Under the pieces are notes generated by a model. It had not been told where the DNA came from and did no database searches. It saw nothing but the letters and a program-made list of their open reading frames with translations. Of a DNA stretch of 64,000 bases, positions 1 to 14,700 are shown piece by piece (within the stretch, counting starts at the first letter, position 1; each line of letters starts with the position of its first letter). The DNA comes from Hermatobates lingyangjiaoensis (lineage: Eukaryota; Arthropoda; Insecta; Hemiptera; Hermatobatidae). Both the position numbers and the translations under genes were made by a program. The stretch lies in the NCBI GenBank assembly GCA_026182355.1, contig JAPFBL010000559.1, positions 1 to 64,000 on the forward strand, given 5' to 3'.

Positions 1-760
1 TTTATCAAGTGAATATATATATATGTCTGTCTGTCATTTTGCCCCTTGCTTCCTCATCTCCGTTCTCTCTCCCTTCAATATTAATATAGAAGATCATCTC
101 CACCTGTTTTGTAAGGTAATAGCAGAAATAATAAGCAAGTCATTAACTAAGAATGCACAGCATCCTGGATCTATTAGCAAGGATTCTAGTGGGGTTGCAT
201 GGCATTTTGAGGGGTTTTACGTAGAAATAATAAAGAGCTACCAAAAAATCTGAAATTTTTGTACTAAAATGAGTTTTTAAGGTCGTAATTGTTTTTATGT
301 TTTATTTGTATAACACTGTTTTTTAAAAGTTTCTCGGGAAAAAATAAAATATGTTCTCAGAAATAAAAAAATAAAAATACATTTATTTTACATTGTTCAA
401 AATTTGTTTTTTATTGGGGTAAAAATTATTTCTTGAATTATATTGTTTTGGAAAATCTTGCTTTTTCTTTGATGACGACTGTATATGTATAAGAGTACTG
501 TAATGAGATTAAGTCTGGGACTAATGCCAGCAGCATAAAATTATATCCTTGTTTGTAACAGCATGGAAATAAATATTTTCAGGGCATTCACGGAGTTTTG
601 AATGTTAACGGATAATGAAAGGCAAGCGGGAGGGGTGGAATAATCTTACGGCCGCTCTGCGCCGCAAAAACTGTTGCTACGCCACTGACAACTAAACGTG
701 GGCCCAAGCTTTCCTAACTCCCTGCCTTAAACTCATCATGTACATATTAACAATATACTA
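1..760. other. AT-rich sequence, no gene recognised
   Basis: No coding exon is supported here; the one short open frame has no splice or homology support. At 673-687 the string TTGCTACGCCACTG resembles the right end of a hAT-type element (compare the ends at 34872 and 8045), but I found no matching left end. The remainder may be the next intron, or the 3' flank, of the minus-strand gene whose exon 9 begins at 995. Confidence 0.4.
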
Positions 761-995
761 TTATACATTAAAAATGTTATTAACAAGTTTACCGTATTTC
801 GTAAAGTCGTAAATTTTGTCTTCTGACTTTTTTTTCTCCAGTACATTAGAAGTCTCTATTAAAACTTCGTCTTTAGATTGATGTTCCGTCAATTTTTCTG
901 GTATATTTTGCAAATTTTCAATTTTATCTTCTTCTTTAATACATATTAGCTTAACATTTGATTTTGCTTTTGAAGAATCTTCTTTTTCCTCTGAT
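761..995 (-). CDS. Exon 9 (last seen) of the minus-strand coiled-coil gene
   Basis: A good acceptor (ttttccag at 1003-996) joins the two leftover bases of exon 8 in phase 2. It opens an acidic and lysine-rich frame (KSEEKEDSSKAK... then IYDFTKYGKLVNN). The frame either stops at TAA 763-761 or splices at ACG|gtaaac after 793. I cannot decide, so the true 3' end may be outside the window. Confidence 0.6.
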
Positions 996-1200
996 CTGGA
1001 AAAATATAATATAATATTAATACGATTATAAGATTTTCTTTACTCAACTGAAGCAACCAATTTTAATTAAGATGAGGGAAAGTGAGTTTTCAAGTCTAGG
1101 AGTAGATGTCTGCTGCTAACCTACAGACCTGAATAGACAATGGGGCTATTTCTATATTGAACTATACTTGTCCTTTTCGGATCGTATTTCCAACGAAAAA

Positions 1201-1234
<34 letters not shown>

Positions 1235-4200
1235 CTAAATCGAAGAAGAGCAAAACACAGAGTAAAGAAACATGTACTAACTGAAATTTTGGAAAATCCG
1301 TCTTTAGATGTCTTCAAAATTTATTATAGTCCTTCAAAGTACTCACTTTTGTCTGGTTTCTTCTTTCACCTGCTCAACTTTGTCACAATCTATGTTCATT
1401 TTAGACATGACCTGTACCATTATATCACTGATCATTGTTTTGACAGCTTGGTCTAAAATTGGAGTTTTATCAATGCCATCTGTATCCTGAAACCAATAAC
1501 TCATGTAGACTCAGTTTATGTATTATATGCTCAAGTTTCATTGCATATAATAAACAAGGGATGTATCAAGAAGGGATGAAAAAATAACTGTGGTAATTCG
1601 TGTTACCTGGTCACTCACTGTCTAGCCTGCTTTAATGAGTTGTCATTGAGTTGTGCTTGAAATTTGAAACGAGTAGAGCGTTATGGCTGATATTATATCA
1701 GGTAATACGAATAGAAATAGCAATGTCTTAGGGTTATTGTAACACTACAATATAATAATAATATCATACTGCGGTTTTTACGTTACTATAACATTTTAAA
1801 ACAAAAAATGAAAAACAAATACAAAAGTGTAAACTCATTTCCACGTAGAGTTCTTGCAGTTTTTGATGTTATTGCAAAAAACCATAAGGATGTTCAAGTT
1901 TCCGTACCTTTTCTCCTCTACAGTTCCTGGCTGCATTGTCGAACTGAAGCAAAAACTGACTTACAAGAAATAGAATATTTAACTCATAAGAGCATGTGCG
2001 TTACAATCAAAAAATTTTCGAATGTATCATTTACAAAGAGGAAATTTCAAGCCACTTGATGGATTACAAAGGAGATTTAGTTAGGTCAGGGCTTCTCAAT
2101 CTAGTTTTTATCACAGAGGGCATTCATGAATGAAGGAAAACTCTGTTCCAATATGGAAAAAAATAGCTATGAAACTTAATTAGTGTTAAATTAGTCCAAT
2201 CCATTGGTCTTGAGAAGAGGATGGTTGATTTCGTACAGTAGTCAAATTTCTTACATATTAATAACATAATTTAAGTTTTTATACTCCTATTTTATATTAC
2301 TTTTCTTCTCATATTTCCTTTGAGATTGCTTTGATTGCTGGAGGTTTTGGTGTTATGCTCGGACTGATGAAAATGACATTTATAATGGTGATCTTAGTAT
2401 TTAATGACAACAGCAAAACGACTCTTAATTTGTTTTACACTCTTAATTTTGCACTCTAGTATCTTAATGAGAAACACACGCTTGATGAGACTTAGCAATT
2501 TTTTTTATTATTAGGTCTCTGCTCTTCATCAATACCTTTAATATTTGATCTACTTTAACTCAATAGACAAGTAAATTCAGCCACCATAAGTCATAGCGAG
2601 CTGAAACATTGACAATAAGTTTTTGTATGTCTAACTTAATGGCTATGATTTAAATTTATTGAAAATTGAACGTAGAAGTGAAGTTAAGAACTTTTAATCT
2701 GTATTTGGCTAGCTATACAGGTACATAGATAAAAATATAAAAGTATTTTTAGGTGTCTGATAAACCCGTTTTGATCTTCGCGTTCCTCGGCATTTTGTGC
2801 CATAACTGCTTAGTCAAGCCAGGCCGCCTTGTTGACAAGTTACCCTTTAGCCACATCCATTGAACATGGAACTGCCCGAGGGCACCTCAAGCAACGCAAT
2901 GCTAAGCAGGAATTCTGACAGTTACTCCGCAAAACGGTACCTAGGCCAAGAGTAATAGACAAACTAAAGACCAGGTAACATGCGGAGATAATTACTGATA
3001 AGGTACTCAAAGTTCTCTTACCAGTTGCACTTTAACTAGAGAACACATATAACGAAGACATATAAATACACAATCAAGACTGACTCAACTTATCGCTACG
3101 CCTCAAGGTACTAAAATACCTTGACACTTTAGGTGTCTGATACTACATCAAATAGATATGTGATTAATTGTAATTTCATTTCATTTATCATAATTTATTC
3201 CTCTTTAAAAAATTGAGTCCTACCTACCCACGTACTAGAATATCATCAAATTTGTGCTCAGAATCAAAAGCTGTAAAAAGTAAAAGCAATTCCTGATCTA
3301 ATGACAGTTATGGACTGTCTAATACTATTTTCTAATTTCTAATTATATTTTTGAATACCACGTATTATCTCTCAAATTTTGCAAAATACTCGTCAAAGAC
3401 GGTCACCTCTGCTTGTATAAAAGAAATCCACTACCACGCATACCATTGATTCCGAGACACTATCCGTTTCCATTCAAAAGATTGCAAAGTCCCGTCAGAG
3501 TCTGCTTTGCAATGACGTTAACTAAGTCGCAAGGGGGAACTTTATCTAACGCAGGAAATGAAGTGATCGAGAACAAGTTTTTCTCAAATGGTCAACTGTA
3601 GTTTGCTTTGTCAAGAGTCAGGGGTTCCAACTCTTTGTACTTCTATGATCCTCAAGGACAGACAGGTAATGTGATGTATACAGAGGAATTTGCTTAACAC
3701 TGTACTAATTATGGTATTTTCTACTATTCTATAATTTCTAATGGTATTTTGGAATACCAAGTATAATCGAATTTTTGATTCCGTCAAAGACGGGTACGTT
3801 TGCTAGTTTTCTATAATTCTATAATTTCTAATTATATTTTTGAATACCACGTATTATCTCTGAATTTTTGCAAAAACCCGTCAAAGATGGTCACGTCTGT
3901 AGTATAAAAGAAATCATATATTATATAATATATATAATATATATATATTATTTATGTAATATATATATTTATAAATATATATTACAGAATTTATAAAAAC
4001 TCGAAAATTTATATTATACATACCAAAAGTTGCATTACTGTAATTTATCCAATTGATCTGAATAAGAATATCTAAATTATATTTGTTTCTTAAGAACAAC
4101 TGTTATTATTTATTGTATTATAAAAAATATTATCAATTATTTTATAATATTAATATGCAGAAAAAATATTTTAAATTCCACCTGCATTGTTTCCATTGTT

Positions 4201-5624
4201 ATAATTTACTACTTGTAATGTAAACAAAAAAAAAAGGATTTTATAGAAAAATTTAAGACATTTAAACCTTTAAAGACAGTTAATCACTATTTCACAGAAA
4301 AGCACGGGACCAATGCCGCAATCTTATGACAATACCTGAATAACAAACGAATATGGTGAGCTTTAAACATATTTTTTTAAAAATTAATTAAGTTTAGCTA
4401 AGAACTATTCAAAACTGCAGATGTGGAGGTAGATAAAGCTTTAATATACTTCTTTTTATCAAATTTTAACCACTTCAAACGGAATAATGAATTTATTTGG
4501 ATTGTACACCATCAGTTATGCTATTTCAGTTACATTCTTCCATTAAAGTGAAATTTCGTTGAATGATTCTTAACATAGAACTTGGTAGACCAATTGTATG
4601 TTGGAATATTCAATTTATATAAAATAGCAGCAAGATTGCTACTGTAAAATGTTAATGAAACTTAAATGTATCATTCAAAACTAACGTTGTTGTGGTTTGC
4701 ATTACAAAGGGTTTAATATGCAGAATAAGAGGCCCCTGTCATAGCGTCTGGGTATCCATATCTACTATTAGTATCGTAACTGTCTGTATAAGATAGGTTT
4801 TATACACAATATAAGATTCAATGATCAAACCACAATATGAAATGAGGAAAAAAAAAGACTAAGATCTTTCAACCACAACAAGCGGTCTTCGTCAAAGTCA
4901 AAAACCCAACTGAGTGTACTGAGTCACTATGACGAAGTCCGCTTTTTGTGGTTGAAAGATCTTAGTCTTTTTTCCCCTTTCATATTGTGGTTTGATCATT
5001 GATTGTTATTTCAGGAGTTTATGTGAAATATGGTTATATATCAGGTATTATATTATGCATTCATATATTATTGATACATGGTATATATTATTTATTTATT
5101 TGTTGAGGGTGATTATAGTACTTTGTCCTAAGAATTATTGTACTTTCCCCCCTTCTGTACTATAGTAGTCCAGTTAGCTTCAACGCCTCCAAGAAGCTCA
5201 GCACTTTTTCTGGGTCCTGTATATATATATCATGATTTGTGTTCTTGACCCAATATTTATATGATGTAATTTTTTTGAGGGTGAGGTCCAATGATTTTAA
5301 ACTAGTCCTTTTGCCGACGTTTCGACAAATATTTATGTCATCTTCAGGGCTTGGAAATTTGTTTATGTTGCAAAAGTCGGCAAAAGGACTAGTTTAAAAT
5401 CATTGGACCTCAACCCTCAAAAAATTACATCATATATATATGATCAAACCACAATAAGAAATGGGAAAACAAGACTAAGATCTTTCAACCGTAACAAGCG
5501 GTCTTCGTCAGAGTCAAAAACCCAACTGAGTTGGGTTGAAAGATCTTAGTCTTGTTTTCCCATTTCTTATTGTGGTTTGATCATTGATTGTTGTTTCACG
5601 AGTTTATGTGAAATCTTTTTATAT

Positions 5625-5667
<43 letters not shown>

Positions 5668-6041
5668 TTTAAATTACACAAAGCATGACACAGAAAAAAG
5701 AATACTTACAGAATTCAATATTTCGAATTGTTGTTCGTCATCAGGAGTAGACTAGAAGAGAGGACGAACAACAGTTCGAAATATTGAATTCTGTAAGTGT
5801 TCTCTTTATTCTTTTTTCTGTGTGGTGCTTTGTGTAATTTAAAGCTGTATAGTCCTTGTGGTCCGTTTCTTATATTTAGTATATACATACTGCATTAGAA
5901 ATGTATATTTGGTAATTGTTATTGTAATTAAATCATGTATTGATGAATCCCTGATGATGTTTTCAAATATATAAGAAACATCAGCTTAAACGTGTTGTGC
6001 TGTTTCAAGCTAGACCAACTCTCGATAAAAAAGAGAAATAG

Positions 6042-6072
<31 letters not shown>

Positions 6073-8732
6073 AAATCTGCATAAGTGGACTGGATCTGAT
6101 ATGTGATTGGTTGTTTCATAGGAGCACATTGAGGGAGGGGGTAAACTTGCCCACTGGCTTGCGTGCTCGTTTCTGGACTGGTAGACTAGGGTTCGATTCT
6201 CCTTCTGGCTCACAATTTTTCATTCCGGAGGTGAAAAAGTCTGAGCATGTCTTCCTTTTAAAGATAAAGTAAAACAGTCGGTGCCGAACCCACACGGTGT
6301 GAAGTGCTCGTTCATTCATATTCAAAATGCATTTTAATTAGGCGAAATTTAGGACTAGCAATATAGAGTCAATTGGGAAATGCAATATTCCCTGGAGAAA
6401 TCATCATCAGAGCTGTAGCTTACTAGCAAACCCTCAACCCTCTGTCGAAAAAAAGATTACATTACTTTATTATGACATATTTCAGTTGTTTGGTGGAAAT
6501 TCTACGGGCTCCACGTGCTAATGTGACAAACACATAATAGAAATATTGTGCAAAAATGGCAAATGGGCCACACCTTTTGCCATTATAACTGAACTAATGA
6601 TGAAATTCTGTAAGTATTGGCGATTTATAATCGTAAACAAACTGGATTTATAATTGTAAATATTTTTCAGCAAATATATGAATTTCTCTTTGCAACATGC
6701 TAATGAACACAATTGGTGTAATATCTACTCGATAATATTATCCACTCGATACTAAAAAAATAATATGTAAATATAGGAAACTTTCATTCTGTTTTAAGTT
6801 GAATACAAACAGAAAAAGTAGCAAATACTTCAAAATGACAAGTTTATGTAAAATTATAACATTTCTATTTGCGTGCTGTTGAAGTAGAAATAACCGTTGA
6901 AATGTTACTGTCCTAACCGAAATTATAAGATACTTTTGAGGTTTAATTTATTTGATATATACTGTTTTGAATTTTGAAGGCATGTAGGATACGTGACACC
7001 CTTTAAAATCCTTTAGGAGACCACACTGAAAATGATTGGCAAGCTATTTCACGACAGAGAATCTGGTTACTTTTAGAATAATAGTCTTCCTTTTATAATA
7101 TTGATGTTAACTTTTTGAAAGTAAAAGAGTTATGCAGCGAAATGATTAATAAAATGAAATTCCAGGCTTACAGAGAGAACTCGAGTAGATACAGGGCAGA
7201 TGTTTATGGAGACAAGAAGAAGCGAACTCCAGAGGGAGTAATGGCATCGGAACACTCGTCAATGGGAGATGAAAAGACGAGTTGTCTAACGTGCTGTGTC
7301 TGTCACGGACCTATCCAAGGCGTTGTAAGTATGGCTGGATGAAGGGAGAAAAGGAGTTGAGACCAGGGGGCCAATGTTATATACTTTAGATCATTTTCAA
7401 AGTCAATGGTAACACTGCTTGAATTTAGATCTTATCGCAACCATGAGTAGCACTATATCATAATGAAATGAAACCAGCGGCTAGCAACTATTTTTGCCAC
7501 CCGGTGGGGTCATAAGGATTTGACCCCTATCCCCTGGCCGTTGATAATCCATTAAAATTCAGAATTTCAAAAAGTCCTCAAATATTTATTTTCATGGAAT
7601 TACAATAAATGATGTCATTTTAGAATGCTCTTATTGGTTCCAGATTTACATCTTATTACAGTACTCGTACACGTATACAATCTTCATCAAAGAAAACCCA
7701 AAGATTTTTCAAAACAATAACCTATAATTAAAATCATAAAAAAAATTGCTAAATTAAATTAACTGGCTAGGCAAATAAATATTATAAATTATCAACCCAA
7801 TTAAAAAAACTAGTTTTGAAAAATTTAAAATAAATTTATTTTTAATTTGGAAATATTACAGTTGAAATTCGTTTAAAAATAGTGTTAAATAATGAAAATA
7901 TAAAATCAATTATGACTTAAAAACTTATTTTTTAAAGACGTAATTTTTTTGTTAGCTTTTTATTTTTTTTTATGTTTATCCCCTTAAACGCCACCCGGGG
8001 TGACCCCCCCCCCCCCCCCCCGATAACCTCCTTGCTATGCCAATGAATGAAACTGAACATACTAAATCTCCCCCGTTAGTAGTTTTTGTAAGCTTTTGAA
8101 ACTACAACGAAAAAACTGTACTCTATGCTACACGAATTCTTCAATAAATTGACACTATTAGCTCCATAGAGGTTACATATGATAAAATAAAAATGTTTGA
8201 TAATGTTTCACCTTTTGTGCTGTGAGTGGAGTTCAAATGGTTTCATTTAAAACCATTTTATATATGCTTATAAAAATATGTTAAATAAACTCAGGTATTG
8301 GTTTTGAAAGTACGATTTAAAATAGCACAACGTTGAGATATTTTTGTCGCATTCTAATATACGCTCGATACCTCATTCAAGCTGTATATTTATTTATATA
8401 TATAGTTTATATATAAATTTGTAAAAATTTGAAATAGTCTTTCTTGAACATCTATATTTATAAAACATATGGAAGCTTTGTCTTTGATGGGTTGTGAATA
8501 GTTAGTAGTGAAAAAAGTTTGGAAAACTATTTTGTTAATTAAAATGTCCTGATTAGAAGGAAATGTATTTAGAGATTCGAAAAACTTTTAAAACAACTTA
8601 ACAAAGGCAAAGGTGACGTCCCTCCATCAGTTCACTTCTTCTCATGAAGACGACCGTCATAACGGTCGAAATATTCAAAAGTAAGTACTTTTTTACACTT
8701 CTTTCTATGTGTCACAGTTTATATATGTGCCA

Positions 8733-8777
<45 letters not shown>

Positions 8778-11700
8778 TAATAATCAACAATAACTCTTGA
8801 TATAATATATGAATTAAATGCCACAATAAACAAATATATATTAATTAAAATGGTCGAAGGCCTTTCGTTACAAAATCATCAGAGAGCTAAAAAAATGGAG
8901 CGAAAATTTTTTTTAGGTCTCTGATGATGTAACGAAAGGCCTTAGAGCATTTTAATTAATATATGTTTGTTTATTGTGATATTTAATTCATATATATATA
9001 TATATATAAATAAAATAAATTCAAAACGAAGGAGACACACAGAAAGACACAGACATAACTCACATCGATATTTCGATGTGAGTTATGTCTGTGTCTGTGT
9101 GTGTGTTTCCTTCGTTTTGAATTTATTTTATTTAAAAAAGTCCGCTGGACCGTTTCTTTTAATTGTATATATATGTGAACTAGTCATGATGGCAAAGATC
9201 AAGTCAACTGGAAAAGATCAAATGTCTTTGGCAAAGTTAATTTGGAAATTACCCCAAAATGAAAGAAGAATAATTAGAAAACTAGAGAGTTAGTAAAAAA
9301 GTTGTAAATGCAGAGGCTGCTGCAATTTCAGTTCAACTTGTTTAAAAAAAGATTTACTGCCTACCTATACAAATATATGTATATATTCATTTAATAAACT
9401 AAAAGACGATCCAAACTGGACACAATACAAGGTCAAAATAGTATAAGAGTAATGCACAGGGTAAAGAAATACACTTACAGACTCAAATTTACGGGCAATC
9501 CGTCTTCAAGGGAAAAGAAAAAGGGAGACCAAGCACCTTGTAAAACAACGCCAAGTTGCCGACTCGGCAACCAGGTATGTTACCCTTATTCTATTTTGAA
9601 CTTATATATATTCGGGACTCGGTCAGTTCTTCAGGTTCAAATTAAACTCTCAATGCCAACGTTTTGGTTTTTATTTAAAACCTTTTTATAGGAAAAAGTA
9701 AACATTTTTAAACAGAAAAACTAAGTATTACATTAAAAATTGTTTTACAAAGAAAAATAGTCTGTGAATTTCAACAACTGTCTAGTTTGAATGAACATGT
9801 GACACTTGTCACAAGTGAACTTGAACCCAAGTGTTGTTGTTGAAATTCACAGACTGTTTCAAAATTTGTACTTCTGCCTATAAAAAAGGTTTTAAACCGA
9901 AACGTTGGCATTGAGCGTTTAATTTGAACCTGAAGAACTGACCGAGTCTCCATAAACTTTAGTTTTGTTTCTATTCCGTAGTCGATACTTTTATCAATAT
10001 TTATATATAAATATAATCAACAATAACTCTTGATATAATATATGAATAAACACCACAATAAAATGGTGGTAAATAAACAGGATATAAAATAATAAAACAC
10101 CACATTTATTGTGGTGTTTAATATATATATATATATATAATATATATATACACTATATTTACACAAAGAAGACTCAGAAATGAAACAGAAACTCACTACT
10201 ATATTTCGATGTCCTCGTCATCAGGAAGATAGAAACGAGTCGCTCCACAGGCAGACAACGACTATATATATATATTTCGTTGAATAATGACCATATTTTG
10301 CTGAAGTCATTTTTTTGATAAGTTTTTCCAAGTTTCGAAATAATTTCTTCCTTTCTTTATCCAAACGTTGGAGAATATTAATTAGAGTGGATCCGATATG
10401 TTTTGACTGGCCTCCAGTCATCCGAGCCAGGTTAGCTTAGTGGTTAACCTACTCGCCTCTGAAATGGTAGGTTCGGGGTTCGATACCCACCTAGCCTTCG
10501 ATTTATTCACGTAGAAGGTAAATAAATCTTAGCACGTCCTCCCTTGGAGAGGATGATGAGCTGTCGAGCCTGTACGATAACAGAACTCATTAGAGATCCT
10601 TACTAGAAATGCACTTGAGTTATGCAAAATTTAGAACTCCCAATGTACAATCAATGTTCATTGTGTGGTATCATTAATGGCCCAATGTTCAACCTACGTA
10701 TGTGTGTCCCTTGTAGGACAGCCACTGCAACCTAAAGAGTTTCCGTACTTCCTACTATTATAATAATATTGATAAAAAAACTCTCGGAAAAATTCTAATT
10801 GCGCCTTTTTGTTTTAGATTGTTGAGGCACTAAGTAAAACATGGCACCCAGAGCACTTTGTCTGTGCCCACTGCAAGAGCCCTATCAAGGGGCAGAAGTT
10901 CAACGTACGTGATGAAAAGCCTTACTGTGAACAGGACTTTGCTGAGTTGTTTCTGAAACGTTGTCACGGCTGCAACCTTCCAATTAGAGACGTGAGTTTT
11001 GCCTTCTATCTTTGATTTGATCATTTGAAAGGAGTCATTGTTGTAAGAAGCCCAGATTTTTGTTAAACGAAATCAAATCCTGTTCATTTTTTGAGTTACA
11101 GATTTTCTGTTAATTTTTATAGTTGAAAACAATGAAATTGACCTTCTGTAACCACTGTATTTTATTCAAAATCGTAAAAAAATATAACCACATAACTTTA
11201 ACATATTTAGAAAAAAAATAACAGAATTTAAAAATATTTATTTGATTTTACTCCAATACTTACAGTTGGTTTTATAAAATGATAATAACTTTATTTCGCG
11301 TATATTACTTTAACTAAAAGTGAAATACCAATTAACAATAGTTTTGAACCATGGATATTTATGATACAACAATCGAGATTAATGTCGGAAGATATATAGT
11401 TTTTACTCTGTTATAATTCGAAACAAAATTAATGCATATACTAATTAATATTGATATAGCTTCTCGACCACTGATTTTTAAAGTGCAAAGATGGGTTTCT
11501 TGAGGATTTTGGTCTAAAGAAATTATACTCCTGTTTACACGCCGACGTTTTGTCAAAAATTGTTTGGCATTTTCAAGGTAATAAAAATTTTATTAACGAC
11601 ATAAGTAGTGAAAAGAAATACTTCCACGGAATATCAACCAACAGAAAACAAAAAACATGCCATAAAACACCAAAATACACTTTTTGTTTGTAATGTATTT

Positions 11701-14700
11701 GTTTTTTCAATTTATGTCATTAATAAATTGTTTTTATCCTTGAAAGTGCAAAACGATTTTTGGTGAAACTTCGGCGTATAAACAGAAGTGTAATCCTTAA
11801 GACCAAAATTAGAAAAAATGTTATAAGATTTTTATTTTTTGTGATGTAGGGTCGTAGAATCTCGCCTCCGCGTGGTCCACCTCGGGCGTATCTCGGAGGT
11901 TTTTTTTTGTCTATCCTAGGCTAGGGCTTATAGCTCCCGAGATGCGGCAAAAGAGCTTTAATGCAAAAAAGGCATCAGTCTGTTTTGTTGTTGTTTTCAG
12001 CGATATGGCTGAATAAGCTGGGAGCGCTAAATAATACCAAAACAGGACTCCCTCAATCACGGATACGGACAGCCTCTGTACGGACTTGTTATGTACGGAT
12101 TGTTGAGTCCGTTCATAACAAGTTCTCATTACATGCTAACGGCCATAGTCATGCTAAACACTCCGGTTCCCGCTAGATTATCAAAGTAAGCCAAATTGAA
12201 CCCAGTTATCTCTTGGATGGATGACAACAGGTACTGTTGCCTAATTAGGTAATGTCTTTCATTAATGATATAAATTGTTGAGAACTCAACACTTTTACCC
12301 CTAATGCAAATCGAAAGGCTTGCAAACGTCTATATGAGTGAGGGTTAAAAACTAATAAAAAAGTCATCACTTCAGTTGAGTGGTTGTGACGAGGTCAGAA
12401 TTAAGGAAGAGTTACCAGAAGTTAGTCAGTGGTGTCGCAACTATTCTCGCCACCCCCTCTACCTCGATGGGGCTTTGCATTGGTTTACAAAGTGGAAAGT
12501 AGTGTTGAACCCAACAAAGAGCTCCCATGTTCGATTCAGCAAGGGTGTCCCTCTCCGTCCTCCTTCTCTCTTCATTGATAACCAAGTCATTCCCTACCAA
12601 TCCCGTCGAAAATATCTGGATGTTATTTTAGACTTAGATTGACATTCTAACAACACCTTCATATTAAAACCAATCTTGGAATTTATTTGATCTGTAATGT
12701 GTATTCTCTTCTCAAATCAAGAAATTCTGCCGATTCAGTCAAGTACCTTGCCTATAAGGAGGTCGTTTGTTCAGAAATGACTTATAGATGCTCCATCTCA
12801 TTTAGAGCTGTACCAATAAACAAACCTTTCAGATCGTTGAGAATAAGTGTGCCCGCGTTATAGCCAGAGCTCCTTGGTACGCCCGAAATGTGGAGATTCA
12901 CCACGATTTGAAAATGAACCCATAGATAGTTATATGACCCGACTTAGTACCAATGAACACAACAAACTATCTCCTCATCCAATCCTGCTTGTACAAGCTC
13001 TCAATCCTGTCACCAACCTTCCTCAACCTCACTGAACAATTACTTCATCCAGTGACTATTTTTTTCAACTCATGACTAAAACTATTGAAAACTATGTCTA
13101 ACAAGACCACATGATCGCGAATACGACATCATTTATAGTAGAAACCTATATAATGAATAGATAAATGTAAAAGTGGAATATTCTCTGACGGCTACTGGAT
13201 ATCGGTTGGACACGATGACTATTACAAGGATGTTATATTGCAATACTGTGAGGCTTCCGGCGTCACTAGAGCTCTTGGTAATTAGGAGATATGTTGGTAA
13301 AGCAAGTTCAAAGTTGAAGTAGAATTCGCTGGAATAACACAGTAATGTTTGTTTTCACATGTGAGCTGGTTATTTGTTTCAGGTGGTGGTAGTAGCCCTG
13401 GACAAGTCCTGGCACAGAGACCACTTCGTGTGCACCTCGTGCGGTGCAAAGCTGGCCAGCAAGGGCTTCTTCGAGCGGGCTTCCAACCCCTACTGCGGCG
13501 AGTGCTACCAGTCGAGGTTCTGTGCCCAGTGCTACCACTGCTCCAATCCCATCACTGACACTGCAGTGTTTGCTCTCGGTCAAAGGTGGCACCAGGCCTG
13601 CTTCAAGTGCAAGGTGGGTACAGCATCGACTTAGCCCTAATGGTTGACATTTACCTACTGCAATATAGGGGTTGTTACATTCGGTATATCACCTTCATTC
13701 TACTATCTTTTGAAAACTTAAGTATAAAGTATGGTACTCTGACGATGCTAGTGCCAGAAATTTACGCCAACGAGAGTCATTTATGACGTCAAATACTATA
13801 GTTTCAAACCAACTAGTTGACTGTACTCCGAAAAGTGGAAAGAAGCCCTAGTGTTTTAACCACGCCTGTTATCAAGTCCTACTTCGTAAGACAGTATAAG
13901 GTTTATATAAACTCATAATGATTATATTTAACTTCTTGATTGTACTTCTCAATGTCTAAATTATCAAGCCTACTAATCCGTCTAAATGTTGTATCAATAT
14001 AAATGTTAAGTATAATACCTTACATAGGCTTTTCAATATAAAACCTAAGCCGACTCTTTCATTGTACTCCTCAAAATGTCAAATATAAGGCGCTGTATTT
14101 TGGTTACCCTCTCTTCAAAGTCCTATTTGTTTCACCTTCGAATTGAATATGAATTTTCTGTTTTCCAGAACTGTGAAGAACCTATTGAAGAGGCAACGTT
14201 TGACACACTTCAAGGCAATCCGTATTGTCAAAAATGTATTGTCGATGTGGTCAAAGAAACTGGGGTGGTTAGCTGAAAAGTGAACTGCTCTTGGGAGCAC
14301 CTTTATGAAAATAAATTGTTAACAATCATAAGTTTAGTTAAATTCAAGATTTGTTAAGTTTAAGAGAACCGGTTTGAAATGTAAGTGTACTGATATAATT
14401 TCTTTAGTGATAAAATATTTATCGTACTGCTAATTATCACACGAGCATCAAATAAATGTCATGTTAATTCTTCCTATATTTAATTTTTTTTGGAATTTCA
14501 CGTACTTTTTACGTAAACTGTTTGCTCCGTTTCCTTGTAAACATAAATCTCGAATATAGAATGTACCAAAATTGATGGCAATGAAAACTCAAATTGATTT
14601 GAGGGAGACAGCGAAAAGAAAAGATATAGAATGTTAATATCGAATAGAGAGAGAGGGAAGAAGAAAAGTTATATGTAAATGTACCAAGGAAATGTTGATC

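Noticed and set aside
8855..8947. AGGCCT-family copy as an active ribozyme
   Set aside because: Stem II is reduced to GTAAC, which cannot form a loop; the copy at 19485 is the usable one.
10432..10486. tRNA gene
   Set aside because: The A and B boxes are those of a SINE head: no paired acceptor stem or proper 3' half, and the same head and body recur at other sites.
11911..12176. Overlapping open frames near 12.0 kb as a host exon
   Set aside because: They lie directly before a non-LTR fragment in intron 2 of the LIM gene and have no splice support; probably retroelement sequence.
13308..13592. Open frames opposite to or overlapping LIM exon 3
   Set aside because: They are shadows of the conserved GC-rich exon; only the +frame gives zinc-binding LIM motifs.
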